A DNA stretch of 64,000 bases from Bacillota bacterium. Lineage in GTDB: Bacteria > Bacillota > UBA5301 > JAMCQP01. Both the position numbers and the translations under genes were made by a program. Location of the stretch: NCBI GenBank assembly GCA_023381695.1, contig JAMCQP010000026.1, positions 1 through 64,000 of the forward strand. Reading direction: 5' to 3'. The notes beneath the pieces are model-generated. The model made no database searches. It was not told where the DNA came from and was given only the letters and a program-made list of their open reading frames with translations. Positions 1 to 10,040 of this stretch are shown here, piece by piece; the first letter of the stretch is position 1, and each line of letters begins with the position of its first letter.

Positions 1-243
1 ATGCAGGTGGAGCGGGGCCAGGTGCGCTCGTACTTTTGCTTTGCCATGCCTGCTTCCTCCTTTAAAACCAATAACCTCCAGGGCAGTATCTTATTTTTCA
101 CTCTGGAGAGGAAAAACATGCAGAATTGCATGCACGGAGAAATCGCGGCGATTTATTGCCTCGCTGAACAGTAAATAACTATCCGGGGTTGAGCGAAACC
201 CCGGACAATCGTCTGTGCAAAAAATAAGTCAGGAGCGGGTCGG

Positions 244-1185
244 CTAATTCCCTAAACCAACCGTCTGTCTCAGCGACCCGCCGATAAGTGCGGCCATCTG
301 CCGTCCCACGGCCTCCCCCGCCTTGATGCACTCCTCGGCCCGGTGAAACTCATACCATTTCACATCGTAAACCGCCGGCTTCAACAGCCAGTAGTGCCCA
401 GAGGGAGCGGCCGGCACAGAAATTTTGATATTCCGATCATGCAGTTCATGCAGTTCCAGTGAGCGGCCGACGATGTCTACACTTTGGGGCAACACCGGCC
501 TGAGAAGACGCATGAGACTTGCGGCGCCCAACAAATTGTGCGTTTGCCCGGAAGGCACCTTCCGCCACCATCTCCAAGCCTGAAGCAGGATCTCGCTTCG
601 GTCCACCGGCGAAGAGACATCCACCGCCAATACCACCGCCGCCCCCGCCTCCATAACCGCTCCCGCCGGCACCGGCGTGGTCACCGAACCATCCACCAGC
701 AGGTGCCGTTCCGTCTTGACCGGGCAAAAGATGCCTGGCAACGCCGTACTGGCTCGTAGAGCCTGGGCAACCGGCCCGGAGTCAATGCGCACCTCTTCTC
801 CGGTAGCAATGTCGGTGGCCACAACGATCAAAGTCTTTTCCAGTTGATCAAATTCTCTACCCGAGGTCAAAGTATTAAAATACTTTTCCAACCGGTTTCC
901 AGCAATCACGCCCTGGCGAGGTATAGTCGGGTCCGCCAGGCCAAGCAACTGCCGCCACCGGATATGCAAAGCCATCTCTACCAATTCATCAATCTGATAC
1001 CCGGCAGCATAGGCGGCGCCCACTACCGCTCCAATACTGGTCCCAGCGATGACGTCAACGGGGATGCTTGCGTCCCGTAAAGCCTTGAGCACCCCAAGGT
1101 GAGCATAGCCCCTGGCCCCCCCTCCCCCCAGAGCCAGTCCGATTAGGGGCTTTTCTCTAACTGATCGACTGTCTTGTATTTGCAT
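244..1185 (-). CDS. patatin-like phospholipase (RssA-type)
   Basis: GGGGARGYAHLGVLKAL oxyanion region, GTSIGA nucleophile elbow, DGS motif in ORF translation. Confidence 0.88.
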   Translation of the reverse strand: MQIQDSRSVREKPLIGLALGGGGARGYAHLGVLKALRDASIPVDVIAGTSIGAVVGAAYAAGYQIDELVEMALHIRWRQLLGLADPTIPRQGVIAGNRLEKYFNTLTSGREFDQLEKTLIVVATDIATGEEVRIDSGPVAQALRASTALPGIFCPVKTERHLLVDGSVTTPVPAGAVMEAGAAVVLAVDVSSPVDRSEILLQAWRWWRKVPSGQTHNLLGAASLMRLLRPVLPQSVDIVGRSLELHELHDRNIKISVPAAPSGHYWLLKPAVYDVKWYEFHRAEECIKAGEAVGRQMAALIGGSLRQTVGLGN

Positions 1186-1808
1186 GGATCTTTGGTGCCA
1201 GCCTCCATTTCATTCAAAAGTTTCTCCATCTGGTTCATTAATCTCATATTCATCGCGGCCAGGGTTTCCTGCCGCGGATGCTGGATCTTTTCCGGCGTCC
1301 ACGGAGCAGCGACTTGCACATGGATCTTCCGCCGGCGTGGAAAAGCAGCGTGTACCGGCAGCACCGAACCGGTTCCCTTGATGGCTACCGGCAGGATCGT
1401 TGCTCCTGTTTTCAGGGCAAGATACGCCCACCCCGTCTGAAAAATGCACAGCCGGGAATCCGGGCTGACTCGGCCCTCGGGAAAAAGGGCCAGCGTCCCC
1501 CCTCTTTGCAAAACTCGTAAGGCTGTCTTAATTCCCGCCGCTCCATTTCCTTCGCTTTGCACCGGGATGGCGCCGGTCATGCGCAAAAATGTTCCCACCA
1601 CGGGTAATCTGAAAAGATAGGCCGCTGATAGAAAGGTGACCCGCCCAGGCCAAAAGGCCGCCAAAACAAACCCATCCAGCAAACTGGTGTGGTTGGCCAC
1701 CACAATCGCCGGACCTGTGCGGGGAATGTTTTCTTTTCCAATAATCAAGGGGCTCCCCAAAACCTTCAAAAACCACCTGCAAAGCAACCTGCCCAAGGCG
1801 TAAAACAT
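1143..1808 (-). CDS. 1-acyl-sn-glycerol-3-phosphate acyltransferase (PlsC family)
   Basis: NHTSLLDGF (HX4D-type) and FPEGRVSPD motifs. Confidence 0.88.
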   Translation of the reverse strand: MFYALGRLLCRWFLKVLGSPLIIGKENIPRTGPAIVVANHTSLLDGFVLAAFWPGRVTFLSAAYLFRLPVVGTFLRMTGAIPVQSEGNGAAGIKTALRVLQRGGTLALFPEGRVSPDSRLCIFQTGWAYLALKTGATILPVAIKGTGSVLPVHAAFPRRRKIHVQVAAPWTPEKIQHPRQETLAAMNMRLMNQMEKLLNEMEAGTKDPCKYKTVDQLEKSP

Positions 1809-2420
1809 TTAGCTATTTCCCACCTTTGCAACGCCGCAGACCAAAACCGAGTCAAAAAGGTCCAGGATTGCCTCAGGCGAAAATTTCTTGAAGAGGTCAC
1901 GGCCATGATGGCTCAGGTAGAAACCGACACGGAAGAGCAGGTGAGCGGCCAAATCCGTCGGCATGGGCCTGATCTCTCCCCGCTCAATCCCCTCGTTCAG
2001 CACCTTGCCGATGAGGTTCACCGCCTCCTCCTCAATGGCATCGAACTCCGGTATAAACTCGAGTTCTTGAACCTCCTCTCGATGGCTAAGAAACTCACTG
2101 AAGATAGGATCGCTGCTGCAAAAATCCCAATAGATGCCGAGCATCTTTAGCAGTCGCGCCACGGTGCCTTCACCCGGCGTTATCTCGCGGACCATCTTAT
2201 CTTTGAGTTCCATGGCTTTTCGCCAGTAAACTTCGCCCAAAAGCCCTGCTTTGTCGCGAAAGAACAGGTAAATAGTGGCCTTCCCTACCTTTGCCGCCCG
2301 GGCAATCTCCTCCACACTGGTCTTATGAAATCCCTGCCGGGTGAAAAGCCGGGCCGCGACGGCCAAGATATGCCCGCGTTTGTCGGAAGGATCATCTTTA
2401 GAAGAACGGATCCCAACCAT
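1809..2420 (-). CDS. TetR/AcrR family transcriptional regulator
   Basis: N-terminal HTH 'ILAVAARLFTRQGFHKTSVEEIARAAKVGKATIYLFFRDKAGLL'. Confidence 0.9.
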   Translation of the reverse strand: MVGIRSSKDDPSDKRGHILAVAARLFTRQGFHKTSVEEIARAAKVGKATIYLFFRDKAGLLGEVYWRKAMELKDKMVREITPGEGTVARLLKMLGIYWDFCSSDPIFSEFLSHREEVQELEFIPEFDAIEEEAVNLIGKVLNEGIERGEIRPMPTDLAAHLLFRVGFYLSHHGRDLFKKFSPEAILDLFDSVLVCGVAKVGNS

Positions 2421-2548
2421 CTCCCTTCCCCAGAGTTATCGCCTATAAAACCAATTAAACTATTTGGGTTTTATAGTTCCATGGCTTTAAATTTAACACC
2501 ATTCCTGGCTGGTGTCAAGCAGCTTTTTCGTACCGCGCCTTCCCCTAA

Positions 2549-2577
2549 AATAAAAACCCTCTCCAACGAGGGGGTTC
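2549..2577 (-). terminator. intrinsic terminator of the tRNA cluster
   Basis: minus strand CCCCTC-gttgga-GAGGG followed by TTTTTATTTT. Confidence 0.65.
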
Positions 2578-2588
2578 AACATTTCATC

Positions 2589-2664
2589 TGGAGCCCACAC
2601 CCAGGATTGAACTGGGGACCTCATCCTTACCATGGATGCGCTCTACCTGCTGAGCTATGTGGGC
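2589..2664 (-). tRNA. tRNA-Thr (anticodon GGT)
   Basis: cloverleaf with GCCCACA acceptor, loop ATGGTAA, encoded CCA. Confidence 0.95.
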
Positions 2665-2666
2665 AT

Positions 2667-2743
<77 letters not shown>

Positions 2744-2748
2744 TCATC

Positions 2749-2825
2749 TGGAGCGGGAAACGGGATTCGAACCCGCGACATTCAGCTTGGAAGGCTGACG
2801 CTCTAGCCAACTGAGCTATTCCCGC
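2749..2825 (-). tRNA. tRNA-Gly (TCC)
   Basis: GCGGGAATAGCTCAG... anticodon loop CTTCCAA, encoded CCA. Confidence 0.95.
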
Positions 2826-2871
2826 AAAGATAGTGTCACCTTATATCATATGCAGCATCCACCAACTGAAC

Positions 2872-2956
<85 letters not shown>

Positions 2957-3012
2957 ACAAACCTGCTTAACTATTGTAACAGAGCCGGCCCCGTTTGTCA
3001 ACTGCAAATAAA

Positions 3013-3088
3013 TGGAGCCCCCGACCCGATTTGAACGGGTAACCTGGCGATTACAAATCGCCTGCTCCACCAATTGAGCTACGAGGGC
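3013..3088 (-). tRNA. tRNA-Thr (TGT)
   Basis: GCCCTCG/CGGGGGC acceptor, loop TTTGTAA, encoded CCA. Confidence 0.94.
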
Positions 3089-3171
3089 TCGAAACCCCGG
3101 CACCATATATGGTTCACATCATAATATTGATAGCAAATTTTAATTATAGCACATAAACTCCCGCCTGTCAA

Positions 3172-3837
3172 CTACTGCCCGTCCCGCTTTTCAAGATACC
3201 GCTCCAACTTGCGCTTAACCCTCTGCAGCGCGTTGTCAATAGACTTAACGTGGCGCTGGAGATCTTCGGCAATCTCTTGATAAGACTTGCCTTCCAGGTA
3301 GAACATCAAGACCTTCCACTCCAGGTCGCTCAAGAACTCGCCCATCTTATTCTCGATGTCGACGAAGTTCTCCCGGTTGATGATCATCTCCTCCGGGTCG
3401 CTGACCCTCGTCCCGGTAAGCACATCCAGCAAGGTGCGGTCGGATTCTTCGTCATAGATGGGCTTGTTGAGGGAAACGTACGAATTCAGCGGCATATGTT
3501 TCTGCCGCGTGGCGGTCTTGATCGCGGTAATAATCTGCCGGGTAATGCAAAGCTCGGCGAAAGCCCGAAAGGAGGCCAGCTTGTCCGGCCGGAAGTCGCG
3601 GATTGCCTTGTAAAGGCCGATCATCCCTTCCTGGATGATATCTTCCCGGTCGGCGCCGATGAGGAAATACGAACGCGCCTTGGCTCTGACAAAGTTCTTA
3701 TACTTGTTGATTAAGTACTCGAGCGCGATATCATCGCCGTTACGGGCTAGTTCAACCACCTCTTCGTCCACCAGTTCCTCATAGTTGAGATAAACACGTC
3801 GCTGGGCATTACTGGCACCCACTAGCATCGCCTCCAT
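3172..3837 (-). CDS. sigH: RNA polymerase sporulation sigma factor SigH
   Basis: sigma-70 family; 'ALEYLINKYKNFVRAKARSYFLIGADREDIIQEGMIGLYKAIRDF'; ORF extends to 3951 but a promoter at 3880-3909 argues for an internal start. Confidence 0.93.
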   Translation of the reverse strand: MEAMLVGASNAQRRVYLNYEELVDEEVVELARNGDDIALEYLINKYKNFVRAKARSYFLIGADREDIIQEGMIGLYKAIRDFRPDKLASFRAFAELCITRQIITAIKTATRQKHMPLNSYVSLNKPIYDEESDRTLLDVLTGTRVSDPEEMIINRENFVDIENKMGEFLSDLEWKVLMFYLEGKSYQEIAEDLQRHVKSIDNALQRVKRKLERYLEKRDGQ

Positions 3838-3879
3838 CCGTTGCATCTGGAACGGTCGGCCATCACACAATTCATCATC

Positions 3880-3909
3880 ATTATACACTAGACAGCAAAG
3901 ACAAGTCAA
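3880..3909 (-). promoter_or_regulatory. sigma-A type promoter upstream of sigH
   Basis: minus strand TTGACT-18 nt-TATAAT. Confidence 0.6.
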
Positions 3910-3947
3910 GTTGGATATGGGGGTTCGTCCTCGGACAAAAGCGGCCG

Positions 3948-5318
3948 TCATCTGCCTTCTGGCGCCCGTTGGGTTATATTACCTCCGATCCCCACCCGGA
4001 TCACCTCATCCTGGGCGCGATAGTAGTCCCTGGAGAGAAGCTCCCGACCAACCTCCACCCCATCCTTGAAGAAAACCCGGTAGACATTCACCCGGTAACC
4101 CTGTTTGGGATTAGTTTCTATCACCCGCTGGCCCATGGGCAATGCCGGGTCGAACTTGTTCTGGACCCCCGGTTCCACCGCCTCCACCTGCCCCACCACA
4201 ACCTGGGGGAAAGGAAGATCCTCCTTATGCCCCAGGACCCCCACGGTAAGCCTTGACTGCTTGATCTGGGCCGAAAGGACCACCGGGTGGGCACGGGCGT
4301 TGCGCAACTTCAGGTCGATCAACCCATCGTACACCGTGGCGTCCCGCCCGAGCGGGATATAATCCAGAAACTGCGAATGCGCCCGCCGCTCCACCACCTC
4401 CATGCCGGCCAATAAAGCGGCGTTGTAGAGGGTGGACGAGACCTGGCAAACCCCGCCCCCGGTCCCGGTCACCATCCGATCATCGGCGATCTCGGGCGCC
4501 GGCAGGTATCCGCGGGCCGGCGTCTTCGGCCCGGTGGTTGCATTGAACGAAAAGACTTCGCCCGGTCTGATGATTGCCCCATCCAGCGCCCTCACGGCCA
4601 GCATCATGTTCCGGGTGCGATGATCGCTCTCCGGGCCAACCAGGGTGGAATAGGTGGATAGAAGCTCCACCGCGCCTATCTGGTGGAGATTGGCCAGCGT
4701 CGTCCGGGGCAGGACCCGCCGTTCGAGGATCCTCACGATTCCCGGCCTTCGGGCGGCCACCGCCGCCTGAATCCTGGCCGCCGTGCCGTCGATATCAACC
4801 TCAAGGCCGGATCTCTCCGGGTATTGAATCCCCGTCTCCAGATCAATCCTGGCATTGAGCGCGGGGGTATTGCGTTCCCTGGCAATTTGCCCGACCACCT
4901 GGCGCAAGCGACGTTCAGACAGGACAATGGGCTCTCGAAGCGCCATTCCGTGCCTGGACGCCCGCCAGACCTGGATTAAACGCTCCGGAAAACTCCCCCG
5001 GCGCCCCACTTCAAAAGCCGTGGTGATGATCTTTTTGGTGTCAAGCCTGGCGCCAAGTTCGCCAAAAGTAAACTCCCAATTCTTATCGGCGGTTTTCAGG
5101 GTGATCCGCTCTTCCTGGAATTCCTTGCCAAAACGCTCAAGCAACGCGGAAGCCTGCGGGACGCTGAGGCGGCCAAGATCGGTGTCGGCCAGATGCACGC
5201 CCGCCAGAATCCGCCCGTCGCCGGCGCCATAGTAGACCCCCACTCCCAGCGAAGCTCCCACCAGAGCAACCGAAGCGGCGGCCACCAGCAAGATAAACAG
5301 GCTCCAACCCTTACCCAA
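3948..5318 (-). CDS. VanW family protein (peptidoglycan-binding-like N-terminus)
   Basis: 'PGEVFSFNATTGP...GGGVCQVSSTLYNAALLAGMEVVERRAHS' VanW signature. Confidence 0.9.
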   Translation of the reverse strand: MGKGWSLFILLVAAASVALVGASLGVGVYYGAGDGRILAGVHLADTDLGRLSVPQASALLERFGKEFQEERITLKTADKNWEFTFGELGARLDTKKIITTAFEVGRRGSFPERLIQVWRASRHGMALREPIVLSERRLRQVVGQIARERNTPALNARIDLETGIQYPERSGLEVDIDGTAARIQAAVAARRPGIVRILERRVLPRTTLANLHQIGAVELLSTYSTLVGPESDHRTRNMMLAVRALDGAIIRPGEVFSFNATTGPKTPARGYLPAPEIADDRMVTGTGGGVCQVSSTLYNAALLAGMEVVERRAHSQFLDYIPLGRDATVYDGLIDLKLRNARAHPVVLSAQIKQSRLTVGVLGHKEDLPFPQVVVGQVEAVEPGVQNKFDPALPMGQRVIETNPKQGYRVNVYRVFFKDGVEVGRELLSRDYYRAQDEVIRVGIGGNITQRAPEGR

Positions 5319-5343
5319 GTTCTCTCTTCCGCACCCCCGGCTT

Positions 5344-6153
5344 CTAAACTGGAGTCCTCAACCCGCGCTGCCGCACGACCTCGTAGATCATCAGCGCCGC
5401 AGCCACCCCGGCATTGAGCGAAGATACCCGCCCAAACATCGGTATCCGGACCAGGAGATCGCATCTGGATCTGACCAGAGGACCCAGCCCCCGGCCTTCT
5501 CCCCCGATTACCAGGGCCAGCGGGCCGTTCAAATCGGCCTCATAATAAAGCCTCTCCCCGGCGAGGTCCGCGCCGGCAACCCAGATCCCGTTCTTCTTCA
5601 GAAAATCCAGGGTCTGGGTGACATTCGTCACCCTGGCCACCGGAACGTATTCCATCGCGCCGGCGGAAGCCTTTCCCACCGCCGCCGTGAGCCCCACCGA
5701 ACGTCTCCGGGGAATGATCACCCCGTGGACGCCGGCTCCCTCCGCCGTGCGCAGGATCGAACCAAAATTCTGCGGATCCTCCAGCTCGTCAAGGACCAGG
5801 AGAAAAGGCGGTTCCCCTTTGACCCGCGCCCCCGCCAAAAGATCCTCGACCTCCACGTATGATTTGGCGGCGACGAGGGCCAGAACGCCCTGATGGGCCC
5901 GGGAACCCGCCAACTCGTCCAGGCGCTTTCTCTCCACCTCTTGAACGACCAACCGGCGCTCCCTGGCCAGGGCAAGAATCTCCCGGATGGAGCCGTCCTT
6001 GCTTCCCTCGGCCACCAGCAGCTTGTTAATGGGTCTTCCGGCACGGAGCGCCTCCAGAACAGGGTTGCGCCCTTCCAGCCGGTCATCGGCGGAATCGCCC
6101 GCCCTCCCCATCCCTGGTTCCGGCCCCGTCCCGGCACCGGTGCGGCTCTTCAT
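5344..6153 (-). CDS. rlmB: 23S rRNA (guanosine(2251)-2'-O)-methyltransferase RlmB
   Basis: SpoU signatures 'LDELEDPQNFGSILRTAEGAGVHGVI' and 'LVIGGEGRGLG...SLNAGVAAALMIYEV'. Confidence 0.92.
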   Translation of the reverse strand: MKSRTGAGTGPEPGMGRAGDSADDRLEGRNPVLEALRAGRPINKLLVAEGSKDGSIREILALARERRLVVQEVERKRLDELAGSRAHQGVLALVAAKSYVEVEDLLAGARVKGEPPFLLVLDELEDPQNFGSILRTAEGAGVHGVIIPRRRSVGLTAAVGKASAGAMEYVPVARVTNVTQTLDFLKKNGIWVAGADLAGERLYYEADLNGPLALVIGGEGRGLGPLVRSRCDLLVRIPMFGRVSSLNAGVAAALMIYEVVRQRGLRTPV

Positions 6154-6166
6154 AGAACTCCTCCTA

Positions 6167-6820
6167 CTACTTTAAAGTGCCCTTCGGGGGTTCCAGAAAT
6201 TCCTCCAGCCAGGGGAATCTGTTCACCACCAGATCCATCATGGTCTGCACCATCTGGCGAATCTCCCACTGGGCTCCGGGAACCGCCACCCGCTTCTGAT
6301 ACAAATCCAGCAGCGAGCGCAGGTTTACGGTGGTGACAAAATTGGTCTCCGCGCCTCCCGGCAGAACAAACCGCGCATCCTCCTTGGGAATCCCCAGCTC
6401 GCAAAGACGGTCATAGCTATCCTGAATGTTCTGGAGCTGTTTCCGGTACTCGGCCAGCGCTTCGGGATCTTGCCGGATGGAGGAAGGCACCACGGCGTCG
6501 AAGATCGGCTGCCCGTTACGCCCGGAACGCTCCGAAACGTAGCGCTGGGATTGGACCGACAGGCTCACGCCGATCCGGTGGCGTGAATACTGCGCCAGCA
6601 GCGTCCGGGAAACCCCGGACACGGCGAATGTCACGACGCAGTGTTCCACCACGCTCATATGCCGGGAGTGAAAGATATGCCTCGCAATCCTCAGCTTCTC
6701 CTCCTCGGTGGGGTCGCTCCGCCAGAGCTCCTGGGGTGTGAGCGGGCTGTAACAGGTCCTGGCGGCGCACCAGATGGTCTTCAAAAAATCCGGAGTACAG
6801 TTGATAATCTCCACCATCAC
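6167..6820 (-). CDS. thyX: FAD-dependent thymidylate synthase
   Basis: ThyX motif 'RHRIGVSLSVQSQRY'; N-terminal 'CYSPLTPQELW'. Confidence 0.93.
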   Translation of the reverse strand: MMVEIINCTPDFLKTIWCAARTCYSPLTPQELWRSDPTEEEKLRIARHIFHSRHMSVVEHCVVTFAVSGVSRTLLAQYSRHRIGVSLSVQSQRYVSERSGRNGQPIFDAVVPSSIRQDPEALAEYRKQLQNIQDSYDRLCELGIPKEDARFVLPGGAETNFVTTVNLRSLLDLYQKRVAVPGAQWEIRQMVQTMMDLVVNRFPWLEEFLEPPKGTLK

Positions 6821-6836
6821 AATCCTGCACCTCGCT

Positions 6837-7262
6837 TTACGGCCGGGGCCCCGGCGAACCGGAATCCATCATCCCGTCCGTGGAAAGTTCAAGTATCTCG
6901 TTGAGCCTCTCCTTGCGCCCATCAAGGTAGAGGAAACCGATCAGAGCTTCAAATCCGGTGCTGTGCCGGTAATCCCGGACGTCGGCATGCCTCGGCGCAA
7001 CGCCGGACTTGGCGTTGCGCCCTCTCCGGACAATATCCCGTTCCTCGTCAGTCAAAAACGGTTCCAGCCTGCGAAGGATCCCGGCCTGAGCCCTCGCCTG
7101 CACCAGACTGACGGCCAGATCATGCAAGGCATGAACCGGTTCCTTTACGCCGCCGACCAGTTTTTCCCGTACATGCAATTCGAAGACCGCGTCGCCGATG
7201 TAAGCCAGCACCAGCGGAGAAAGCCGGGCCGGATCCTGCCGGTCAAGTTCTCCTCCAACCAA
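6837..7262 (-). CDS. mrnC: Mini-ribonuclease III
   Basis: 'LAYIGDAVFELHVREKLV...GRNAKSGVAPRHADVRDYRHSTGFEALIGFLYL'; TTG start with GGAGG SD, overlapping the cysS stop. Confidence 0.88.
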   Translation of the reverse strand: MVGGELDRQDPARLSPLVLAYIGDAVFELHVREKLVGGVKEPVHALHDLAVSLVQARAQAGILRRLEPFLTDEERDIVRRGRNAKSGVAPRHADVRDYRHSTGFEALIGFLYLDGRKERLNEILELSTDGMMDSGSPGPRP

Positions 7263-7263
7263 G

Positions 7264-8840
7264 TTACGTTCTCCTCCAACGGGCGCCCTGCGGGGTGTCC
7301 TCCACAGCGACGCCCAATTTTTTGAGCGTATCGCGGATCCGGTCCGCGGTTGACCAGTCTTTGGCCTGTTTTGCGGAACGGCGCGCATCCAGGATGAGTT
7401 CCATCAGCCCTTCGACAAGCGCTTCGTCCCGCGATCCCGCCGGCGCTTCCCGCGGCAAGATCCCCAGGATCCCGTCCTTTCCCGCCAGTTCGCCAAAGAG
7501 CCGCAGCACCTTCCGGAGCCGCGTTTGCACCTCCGCCGTCAGGCGGAAAGACGGGGCGTTTATAAAACGGTTGACCTCCCGGGCCAGATCGTGCAGGGAA
7601 GCGATGGCCAGCGCGGTATTGAAATCGTCGTCCATCGCCGCGCGGAACTCATTCTCCGCCTCGGCCAACGCATTGTCCAGATCCGCCGGATTCGCCAGAT
7701 CCGTCAGATCCGCCATTTCCGTCGTCCCCACCGCCCCGGCCGCCGCCACCGCCCCGGCTCCGCCAGTATCGCCAGGCACCCCCTGGTGCGCGGGTTCAAC
7801 CTGGTGCGCGGGTTCAACCTCCTGGCGCGCCGGCTCAACCTGGTGGTCTACCAGGGCCTGCACCGCCTCCACCACGCGCACCAGACGCGCCAGCCCCCGG
7901 CTGGCGTTTTCCAGCTCTGCGACGCTGAAATTGAAGGCGCTGCGGTAATGGTTCGTCAGGAGAAAGAACTTCAGCACCTCCGGCCCCCACTGGCGGATTA
8001 GTTCACGTGCCGCCAGGCTGTTGCCCAGCGACTTGGACATCTTTTCGCCGTCCACCGTGACCAGCCCGGTATGAACCCAGTAGCGGGCGAAAGGCTCGCC
8101 GGTGTACGCCTCGGACTGGGCAATCTCGTTTTCGTGGTGGGGAAAGATGAGATCCAGGCCGCCACCATGCATGTCAAACCGGCTGCCCAGATACTTCAAG
8201 GACATCGCCGAGCACTCGATGTGCCAGCCGGGCCGGCCCTTGCCCCACGGGCTGTCCCAGGCCGGCTCCCCGGGCTTGGCCCCCTTCCAGAGAGCAAAAT
8301 CCAGGGGGTTTCTCTTGAGCGGGCTGACCTCCACCCGCGCCCCCGCCTCCAGCTCCTCCGGCGTCCGCCCGGAAAGCTTGCCATAGCCGGGGAACTTCTC
8401 CACGGCGTAGAAGACGTCGCCGCCCGCCTGGTAAGCGTAACCCTTCCGCACCAGCCCCTCGATCACCCGGATGATCTCCTCCATCTCCTGGGTGACCTTC
8501 ACATAGCGGTCGGCTGGTTCCACCCCCATCATTCCCAGGACCGTCAGGTAATCGGCCACATACCTTTCGGCGATCTCCGAGGCGTTCCTCCCCTCCTGGT
8601 TGGCCCTGGCGATGATCTTGTCGTCCACGTCCGTAAAATTTTGAATAAACCGCACCTCATACCCCCGGTACTTCAGGTATTTCCGGATTGCATCCCAGAA
8701 GACGGCGGGAACCAGGTGCCCGATATGGGTATCGCTGTAGGGGGTGACCCCGCAGACATAGATGCCCACCTTGCCGGGATCACGGTGACCAGATCCTCCT
8801 TTTGCCGGGTCAAGGTATTGTAAACCCGAATTCCCATCAT
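7264..8840 (-). CDS. cysS: cysteinyl-tRNA synthetase (apparent frameshift near 8776)
   Basis: 'THIGHL' and 'KMSKSLGN' signatures; N-terminus '[22 protein letters not shown]' lies in another frame up to 8840. Confidence 0.93.
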
Positions 8841-9532
8841 CCCGCCGCCTCCCGATTGCCGGCCTTCTGCCCGGCTCTGAGCAGCGCCAACTCCTGTTCC
8901 AACCGCTCCGTCTTCTCCTCAAGCTGCTTGATGTTGCGCAGCAGGCACTCAAACATGTTCGCTTCGGGATCAGGCAGGTTGCCGTGGTCCAGATCAATTT
9001 CACCGGCCACTCGCCGGCCGTTCTGCATGACCACCCGGCCCGGAACCCCCACCACCGTGGCGCCAGGCGGCACCGCCCTGAGAACCACGGCCCCGGCCCC
9101 GATCTTTGCGTAGTCGCCCACCGTGAAGGATCCCAGCACCTTGGCGCCCGCGGAGATGACCACGTTATTGCCAATGGTGGGATGGCGTTTGCCCTTCTCT
9201 TTGCCGGTGCCCCCAAGGGTAGCCCCCTGGTAGATCGTCACATTGTCCCCGATCTCCGCCGTTTCGCCGATCACCACCGACATCCCGTGATCGATGAACA
9301 GGCCCTTTCCGATCCTGGCCCCGGGATGGATCTCTATGCCGGTCATCCACCGGGCGAACTGGGAGATCACCCGCGCGACGATAAACCGGCGCCGCAGGTA
9401 AAACCAGTGGGCTACCCGGTGAAATAACAGGGCGTGAAACCCCGGATAGCACAGGATTACCTCCAACACGCTCTTGGCGGCTGGATCCCGCCCCATCACC
9501 GCCCGGATCTCACTTTTGACGCCCTCAAACAT
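8837..9532 (-). CDS. cysE: serine O-acetyltransferase
   Basis: hexapeptide repeat region '[46 protein letters not shown]'; start at [12 protein letters not shown]. Confidence 0.94.
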   Translation of the reverse strand: MFEGVKSEIRAVMGRDPAAKSVLEVILCYPGFHALLFHRVAHWFYLRRRFIVARVISQFARWMTGIEIHPGARIGKGLFIDHGMSVVIGETAEIGDNVTIYQGATLGGTGKEKGKRHPTIGNNVVISAGAKVLGSFTVGDYAKIGAGAVVLRAVPPGATVVGVPGRVVMQNGRRVAGEIDLDHGNLPDPEANMFECLLRNIKQLEEKTERLEQELALLRAGQKAGNREAAG

Positions 9533-9584
9533 CTTCACCCCTCCTGCCGCCAACAATATCCGATTAAGAACCGCCGCCAGATTA

Positions 9585-9984
9585 AAAACATAACCTCGTC
9601 TCTCCCATTCTTCCATAACAGAGACGAGGTTTAACTCGTGGTTCCACCCTGCTTGGGCGGCCCGGCCGGGGCCCGCCCCTCGCGCACCGGCCAGCGCCGC
9701 GTTGGAAAACTTGCTTCTCCTTTGCGCTTTTGCGCTGCATGACCGTGCCGGCTGATAACGGGCGCCACCGGGTAAGCTTACTTGCCTCCGGCCGGCCCAA
9801 TACCGGCCAGGGATGCGTTGGGCCACCGGCTCAGAGGTGCATTTGGCTGGTCAAACGCCGCCGGGATTGCTTTCAGCCACCGGCAATCCCTCTCTGTGCG
9901 CCCGGTGCGGACGTCTTCGAGCAGCTACTCTCCTCATCATCGCCGTGATCCGTTTCCGTTGCTTTCTTGAATCCGAAAAACCTG
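9585..9984 (-). ncRNA. T-box leader, probable Cys specifier, upstream of cysE-cysS
   Basis: minus strand T-box GCAGGGTGGAACCACGAG (9638-9652), stem I elements 'GAGAG...GGTGGCTGAAAG', candidate specifier TGC at 9839-9841 before 'ACCTCTGAGC', terminator AACCTCGTCTCT...AGAGACGAGGTT-ATGTTTTT (9592-9631). Confidence 0.9.
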
Positions 9985-9991
9985 TGACAAT

Positions 9992-10021
9992 ATTATATGC
10001 TAATTTACCCGGGTAAGTCAA
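9992..10021 (-). promoter_or_regulatory. sigma-A type promoter for the T-box/cysE operon
   Basis: TTGACT-18-TATAAT on minus strand. Confidence 0.7.
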
Positions 10022-10040
10022 GAAACCAAGGAGGAACTGG

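Noticed and set aside
1-174. 57-aa plus-strand open frame at the left edge
   Set aside because: Too short and compositionally uninformative to call; may be chance.
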